Assembly (NCBI RefSeq): GCF_003226565.1
Contig: NZ_QKOE01000016.1
Span: 49,282-113,281 of the forward strand
DNA: 64,000 nucleotides
Direction: 5' to 3'
From: Parazoarcus communis SWub3 = DSM 12120
GTDB taxonomy: Bacteria > Pseudomonadota > Gammaproteobacteria > Burkholderiales > Rhodocyclaceae
The position numbers and the translations under genes are program-made. The notes beneath the pieces are model-generated. The model was not told the origin of the DNA. It worked only from the letters and a program-made list of their open reading frames with translations, and did not search any database. How positions within the stretch are numbered: the first letter of the stretch is position 1; the number at the start of each line of letters is the position of its first letter. Below are positions 59,780-64,000 of this stretch, one piece after another.

Positions 59780-61101
59780 GCGGCAACGAATGGCTGGTCC
59801 TCGGCCTGCTGGGCGGCTTTCTGGCCTTGATGATGATCGGCGTGCCGGTGGCCATCGCGCTGGCAGTGTCGGGCTTTGCCGCCGGCTACCTCGGTTTCGG
59901 CAGCATGCTGTTCTCATTGCTGCCGGCCCGCCTGTACGGCGTTGTCACCAACTACACCATGCTGGCGATTCCCCTGTTCGTGTTCATGGGGGTGATGCTG
60001 GAAAAGTCACGCGTAGCCGAGGACATGCTCGAGACCATTGGCCGTGCCATGGGCGGGCTCAATGGCGGCATGGGCATTGCCATCATCCTGGTCGGCGTGT
60101 TGATGGGCGCGTCCACCGGCATCGTCGGCGCCACGGTGGTCACCGTGGCCATGCTCACGCTGCCGACGCTGATGCGCCGCGGCTACAAACCAAGCATTGC
60201 CTGCGGCACGATCTGCGCATCCGGCACGCTGGGGCAGATCATCCCGCCCAGTCTGGTGTTGATCCTGCTGTCGGAGATCGTCGGCGAATCGGTCGGCACC
60301 CTGTTTGCCGCTGCCTTCATCCCGGGGCTGGTGCTGGCCGCGGTGTATGTGATCTTCCTGATCGTGCTCGGCAAGCTCAAGCCCGACTGGGTGCCGGCCA
60401 TTCCTGCTGAAGAGCGAGCCAAGGCAGCTCCCGGCACGCTTGGCCGCGACCTGCTGCGCACCGTCCTGCCGCCCCTGCTGCTGGTGGTGGCGGTACTGGG
60501 TTCGATCATCGGCGGGATCGCCGCCCCCACGGAGGCCGCGTCGATGGGGGCGCTGGGCAGTGCCTTGATCGCCATCGGCGCCCGTCGCTTCACCTGGACC
60601 CTGCTGCGCGAAACCCTGCACGGCACGCTGACCATCACCGCGATGGTGTTCTTCATCCTGTTGTGCGCCCAGCCCTTTGCGCTGGCCTTCCGCGGCCTGG
60701 GGGGCGAACAGATGGTGCACGACCTGTTCTCGCTGATCCCTGGCGGAGAGATGGGCGCGCTGCTGTTCCTGATGTTGCTGCTGTTCGTGCTCGGTTTCTT
60801 CCTGGAGTGGATCGAGATCTCCTACATCGCGCTGCCGATGTTCCTGCCGGTCTTCCACGCCTACGGCACCGACATGGTGTGGCTGGCGGTACTGGTGGCG
60901 ATGAACCTGCAGATGTCCTTCCTGACTCCGCCGTTTGGCTGGGCGCTGTTCTTCCTGAAGGGGGTTGCACCGCCGGGCATCACCACCCGCGACATCTATG
61001 CCGGCGCCATACCGTACGTCCTGTTGCAGATGCTGGCACTGGCGCTGATCTTCATCTTCCCGGGCATTGCCACCTGGCTGCCCAAGGCGATCGGCTGGTA
61101 A
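59776..61101 (+). CDS. TRAP transporter large permease (DctM)
   Basis: Permease of 441 residues with about 13 helices. LAIPLFVFMGVMLEKSRVAEDMLETIGRAMGGLNGGMG near 63-100, CASGTLGQIIPPSLVLILLSE near 150-170 and MSFLTPPFGWALFFLKGVAP near 380-400 are family landmarks. It completes the dctPQM transporter. A strong hairpin in the 61-base gap separates it from the TSUP gene. Confidence 0.92.
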   Translation: MSGNEWLVLGLLGGFLALMMIGVPVAIALAVSGFAAGYLGFGSMLFSLLPARLYGVVTNYTMLAIPLFVFMGVMLEKSRVAEDMLETIGRAMGGLNGGMGIAIILVGVLMGASTGIVGATVVTVAMLTLPTLMRRGYKPSIACGTICASGTLGQIIPPSLVLILLSEIVGESVGTLFAAAFIPGLVLAAVYVIFLIVLGKLKPDWVPAIPAEERAKAAPGTLGRDLLRTVLPPLLLVVAVLGSIIGGIAAPTEAASMGALGSALIAIGARRFTWTLLRETLHGTLTITAMVFFILLCAQPFALAFRGLGGEQMVHDLFSLIPGGEMGALLFLMLLLFVLGFFLEWIEISYIALPMFLPVFHAYGTDMVWLAVLVAMNLQMSFLTPPFGWALFFLKGVAPPGITTRDIYAGAIPYVLLQMLALALIFIFPGIATWLPKAIGW

Positions 61102-61112
61102 TCGACACCTTC

Positions 61113-61135
61113 CCCGGCGCGCTCGTCGCGCCGGG
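61113..61135 (+). terminator. Intercistronic hairpin between dctM and TSUP genes
   Basis: CCCGGCGCG (61113-61121), 5-base loop, CGCGCCGGG (61127-61135). No T-run follows, so partial termination or mRNA processing is more likely than full termination. Confidence 0.45.
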
Positions 61136-61162
61136 ATCACGACAACGACAAGGGAGCATTTC

Positions 61163-61999
61163 ATGGAATTCCTCGACGGCTACAGCACCGCCTGGTTGCT
61201 GGGCCTGGCCGCTGCACTGCTGGCCACCGGCGTGGTGGCCGGCATCCTGGCCGGCCTGCTCGGCGTGGGTGGCGGCATCGTCATCGTACCGGTGCTGTAC
61301 CACCTGTTCACGCTGCTCGGCATCGACGAGTCGGTGCGCATGCATGTGGCAGTCGGCACCTCACTGGCCACCATCATTCCGACCTCCATCATGTCGGCAC
61401 GCGCCCACCGCAAGCGCGGCAGCCTGAACCGCGAACTGCTCGGCAAGCTGATGCCTCCGGTCATCGTCGGCGTCTTGCTCGGCACCGTACTCTCGGGCTT
61501 GTTCAGCGGCCAGGTCCTGACCGCGATCTTCGCCACCGTGGCCTTGCTGGTGGCGCTGAACATGGCCTTCAAGCGTGACGGCTTCGCGCTGGGCAAGGGC
61601 CTGCCCGGTCCGATCGGCACCTCGATCATGGGCGTGTCGATTGGCGGCATCTCGACCTTGATGGGCATTGGTGGCGGCACGCTGTCGGTGCCGCTGCTGA
61701 ACGCCTTCCGCACCCCGATGCACACCGCGGTGGGCACCGGGGCCGCACTCGGCATGGTGATCAGCATTCCCGGCGCGCTGGGTTTCCTGATCAATGGCAT
61801 GGATGTGCCGCTGCGCCCACCTGCCACCATCGGCTACGTCAATCTGCTGGGCATGGCGCTGATCGTGCCGGCAACCATGGTCACCACCTCATGGGGCGCG
61901 GCGCTGGCGCATTCGATCGACGCCCGCCGCCTGCGTCAGGTCTTCGCCGCCTTCCTTGCCTTTACCTCGATCCGCATGTTCTACGGCCTGCTGGCCTGA
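61163..61999 (+). CDS. TSUP (TauE/SafE) family membrane permease
   Basis: Membrane protein of 278 residues with two TSUP repeats (AGILAGLLGVGGGIVIVPVLYHLF near 25-48; ISTLMGIGGGTLSVPLLNAFRTPMHTAVGTGAALG near 165-199). AAGGGAG precedes ATG 61163. It is the second TSUP permease of the window placed in an amide-linked operon. It may move a small carboxylate or sulfur-containing acid; direction and substrate are unknown. Confidence 0.88.
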   Translation: MEFLDGYSTAWLLGLAAALLATGVVAGILAGLLGVGGGIVIVPVLYHLFTLLGIDESVRMHVAVGTSLATIIPTSIMSARAHRKRGSLNRELLGKLMPPVIVGVLLGTVLSGLFSGQVLTAIFATVALLVALNMAFKRDGFALGKGLPGPIGTSIMGVSIGGISTLMGIGGGTLSVPLLNAFRTPMHTAVGTGAALGMVISIPGALGFLINGMDVPLRPPATIGYVNLLGMALIVPATMVTTSWGAALAHSIDARRLRQVFAAFLAFTSIRMFYGLLA

Positions 62000-62027
62000 A
62001 CACCGTCGCCCGCTCAGGAGTCCTCTG

Positions 62028-63614
62028 ATGATTCATACCCTTACCGCATTGGGCGGCATGCAGGTCGCCCCTCACCACCTGGCCGCGCAAGCCGGCCGCG
62101 ACGTGCTGCGCGATGGCGGCAACGCCGTAGAGGCGATGGTGGCCGCCGCCTCCACCATCGCGGTGGTCTATCCGCACATGAACGCCATTGGCGGCGACGG
62201 CTTCTGGCTGATCCACGAACCCGGCAAGCCGCCGGTGGCCATCGACGCCTGCGGTTTTGCTGCGGGCCTGGCCGACCGCCAGTTCTACGCCGGTGTCGAC
62301 GCCATCCCCGCCCGCGGACCGAAAGCCGCCCTGACCGTGGCCGGCACGGTCGGCGGCTGGGCCAGGGCACTGGAGGTGGCAGCAGGCTGGGGCCCGGCAC
62401 TGCCACTGCCCCGCCTGCTGGGCGACGCCATCCGCCACGCGCGCGACGGCGTGGCCGTCACCGCCAGCCAGTCAGCCCTGACCCGCAGCAAGCTTGAAGG
62501 CCTCAAGGACACCCCCGGTTTTGCGGACACCTTTCTGGTCGACGGCCAGCCGCCCGCAGTCGGTCACATCCTGCGCCAGCCGGCACTGGCACGTACCCTC
62601 GCCACACTGGCCGAGCGCGGCCTGGACGATTTCTACCGTGGCGAAATCGGCGCCCTGATCGGCGCCGAACTGGAGCGCGTCGGCAGTCCGGTGCGGACCA
62701 GCGACCTCGCCGCCTACGCGGCACAGATCGTCGAACCACTAGCCGTGCGCCTGGCCGACAGCACGGTCTATAACCTGCCGCCGCCGACCCAGGGCCTGGC
62801 CGCACTGATGATTCTGGGCATCTTCGAACGCCTCGGCATCACCGAGGGCGAAGGCTTTGCCCATGTGCACGGCCTGGTGGAATCCACCAAACGCGCCTTC
62901 CGTGTGCGCGACAAGGTGGTCACCGACCCGCGCCGTTTGCCGGCCGATCCACGCAGCTTCCTCAGTGCGGCCGCACTCGACCAGCGCGCCGCCGACATCG
63001 ACCCGACACGCGCCCTGCCTTGGCCCGACCCGGCCGCCCCCGGCGATACCATCTGGATGGGCGCGGTCGATCGCGAAGGCCGCGCCGTCAGCTTCATCCA
63101 GAGCGTGTACTGGGAGTTCGGTTCGGGCGTGGTGCTCCAGGATACCGGCATCACCTGGCAGAACCGTGGCACCAGTTTCTCACTCGACCCAGCCGCGCTC
63201 AATGCGCTGGAGCCCAGCCGCAAGCCCTTCCACACCCTGAACCCCTCACTCGCGCTGTTCGACGACGGCCGGGTCATGCCCTACGGCACCATGGGCGGCG
63301 AAGGCCAGCCACAGACCCAGGCTGCGGTATTCACCCGCTACGCCCGTTTTGGTCAGCCGCTGCAGCAGGCGGTCAGCGCGCCGCGCTGGCTGCTTGGCCG
63401 CACCTGGGGCGATATCACCACCACGCTGAAGCTGGAAAGCCGTTTCGACCCGGCCCTGGTACAAGCCCTGCGCAACGCGGGTCACGATGTGGAAATGCTG
63501 AACGAAGCCTACAGCGACACCATGGGCCACGCCGGCGCACTGGTGCGGCATCCTCACGGCTTGATCGAAGGCGCGGTGGATCCGCGCAGCGACGGGGTGG
63601 TGGCGGGGGTGTAA
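62028..63614 (+). CDS. Gamma-glutamyltransferase-family Ntn hydrolase, HpxW-like (oxamate amidohydrolase type)
   Basis: Ntn hydrolase precursor of 528 residues. The GGT-like start (GGMQVAPHHLAAQAGRDVLRDGGNAVEAMVAAA) and Thr nucleophile context (PGDTIWMGAVDREGRAVSFIQS near residue 343) are clear. The chain should cleave itself before that Thr into two subunits. There is no signal peptide. YNLPPPTQGLAALMILGIFERLG near 245-268 is typical of the HpxW/YwrD branch, whose HpxW member hydrolyses oxamate in oxalurate use. Position at the end of a nitrogen-type sigma-54 operon with a TRAP importer supports hydrolysis of an imported amide acid. Confidence 0.82.
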   Translation: MIHTLTALGGMQVAPHHLAAQAGRDVLRDGGNAVEAMVAAASTIAVVYPHMNAIGGDGFWLIHEPGKPPVAIDACGFAAGLADRQFYAGVDAIPARGPKAALTVAGTVGGWARALEVAAGWGPALPLPRLLGDAIRHARDGVAVTASQSALTRSKLEGLKDTPGFADTFLVDGQPPAVGHILRQPALARTLATLAERGLDDFYRGEIGALIGAELERVGSPVRTSDLAAYAAQIVEPLAVRLADSTVYNLPPPTQGLAALMILGIFERLGITEGEGFAHVHGLVESTKRAFRVRDKVVTDPRRLPADPRSFLSAAALDQRAADIDPTRALPWPDPAAPGDTIWMGAVDREGRAVSFIQSVYWEFGSGVVLQDTGITWQNRGTSFSLDPAALNALEPSRKPFHTLNPSLALFDDGRVMPYGTMGGEGQPQTQAAVFTRYARFGQPLQQAVSAPRWLLGRTWGDITTTLKLESRFDPALVQALRNAGHDVEMLNEAYSDTMGHAGALVRHPHGLIEGAVDPRSDGVVAGV

Positions 63615-63735
63615 GCCCATCCCATTCCACACAACTCTTTCGTCATAAACGGCTCGCCCGCTGGGCGCCCGAATAACCATACACCTTAGTCTCGTATACC
63701 CTGTGCTTGCTCCATGCCATTTTATCTACCAAGGC

Positions 63736-64000
63736 ATGGCCATGAACGACGAAGGGAGCTGGGCAATGAACGAATTTGGCGGAGCACAGGCGGGCGATGG
63801 CCGTCTGACCAAGCGCTTGATCAAGCTGGCGGACCGGTTGGCCGAGGCCCCCTCTGCGAGCATTCCCGGGGCGTGCAACAGCCGCGCGGAAACCCAGGCA
63901 GCCTATCGACTGTTCGATCAGGCGCGTGCGGATAAACGGGGGCTGAGCTGGGAGGCGGTGCTGGCGCCGCACATGGCGCGTACCGAGGCGCGGATGGCCG
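63736..64000 (+). CDS. IS4-family (Tn5-like) transposase, 3'-truncated by window edge
   Basis: Open frame of 88 codons running off the window without a stop. Residues about 11-70 form the Tn5/IS4 N-terminal DNA-binding domain (EFGGAQAGDGRLTKRLIKLADRLAEAPSASIPGACNSRAETQAAYRLFDQ). ATG 63736 or 63742 is the likely start. The 121 bases after the HpxW-like gene should contain the left end of the element, but without the right end the inverted repeat cannot be fixed. Confidence 0.8.
   Translation, partial: MAMNDEGSWAMNEFGGAQAGDGRLTKRLIKLADRLAEAPSASIPGACNSRAETQAAYRLFDQARADKRGLSWEAVLAPHMARTEARMA

Noticed and set aside
1..64000. CRISPR arrays, tRNA and rRNA genes
   Set aside because: No regularly spaced direct repeats, cloverleaf-like sequences or rRNA-like stretches were noticed.

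Overview
The window is about 64 kb of GC-rich DNA (clearly above 60% GC by eye) that is densely packed with bacterial genes. The gene mix suggests a facultatively anaerobic, aromatic-degrading betaproteobacterium of the Rhodocyclales type (Thauera/Azoarcus/Aromatoleum-like). It contains several TRAP transporters, two branched-chain-type ABC transporters, a homoprotocatechuate meta-cleavage operon, a ring-hydroxylating dioxygenase and the oxygen-independent ubiquinone hydroxylation set UbiU-UbiV-UbiT. The genus assignment is inference from gene content only.

Layout. 1-8.7 kb: tail of a TRAP large permease, then the lower homoprotocatechuate (4-hydroxyphenylacetate) operon hpaG1-hpaG2-hpaE-hpaD-hpaF-hpaH-hpaI-gabD, leading to pyruvate and succinate. 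8.9-12.8 kb: RutE-like nitroreductase, periplasmic MBL-fold protein with a degenerate metal motif, LysR and AraC regulators. 12.8-17.5 kb: a 145-bp imperfect palindromic repeat, then an orphan TRAP binding protein, a class II aldolase-like protein, a ketopantoate-reductase-like protein and an MFS carrier. 17.6-23.4 kb: sodium:solute symporter, HDOD/GAF-like protein, and ubiU-ubiV-ubiT behind a good FNR-type box. 23.5-32.8 kb: LysR regulator and a nine-gene operon with a cyanuric acid hydrolase/barbiturase-family enzyme, amidase, flavin monooxygenase, VOC protein, NMT1/THI5-type ABC transporter, AtzH/HpxZ-like protein and TSUP permease. This looks like an N-heterocycle catabolic operon of unknown substrate.

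32.8-42 kb: a minus-strand operon encoding a Rieske dioxygenase (large and small subunits, ferredoxin), a complete Liv-type ABC transporter and, at its far end, the ferredoxin reductase. A divergent AraC/XylS regulator lies upstream, with two XylS-like boxes in the promoter. 42-47 kb: PsiE-like, TerB-like and NhaR-like genes, then a minus-strand TRAP DctPQM system. 47.3-48.5 kb: an odd protein ending in a helix-hairpin-helix domain. 48.6-53.4 kb: a second Liv-type ABC transporter in which LivM, LivG and LivF are fused into one 855-residue chain.

53.4-63.6 kb: an NTF2-like protein, an allantoinase-like polysaccharide-deacetylase-fold protein, an amidase, GntR and Lrp-type regulators, then TRAP DctPQM, TSUP permease and an HpxW-like (oxamate amidohydrolase) Ntn hydrolase. 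Two transporter operons here have consensus sigma-54 promoters with upstream GCACCG-N3-CGGTGC dyads resembling NtrC sites. This points to a nitrogen-controlled scavenging regulon for amide/ureide compounds. The right edge runs into the 5' part of an IS4/Tn5-type transposase gene.

No rRNA, tRNA or CRISPR array was recognised.
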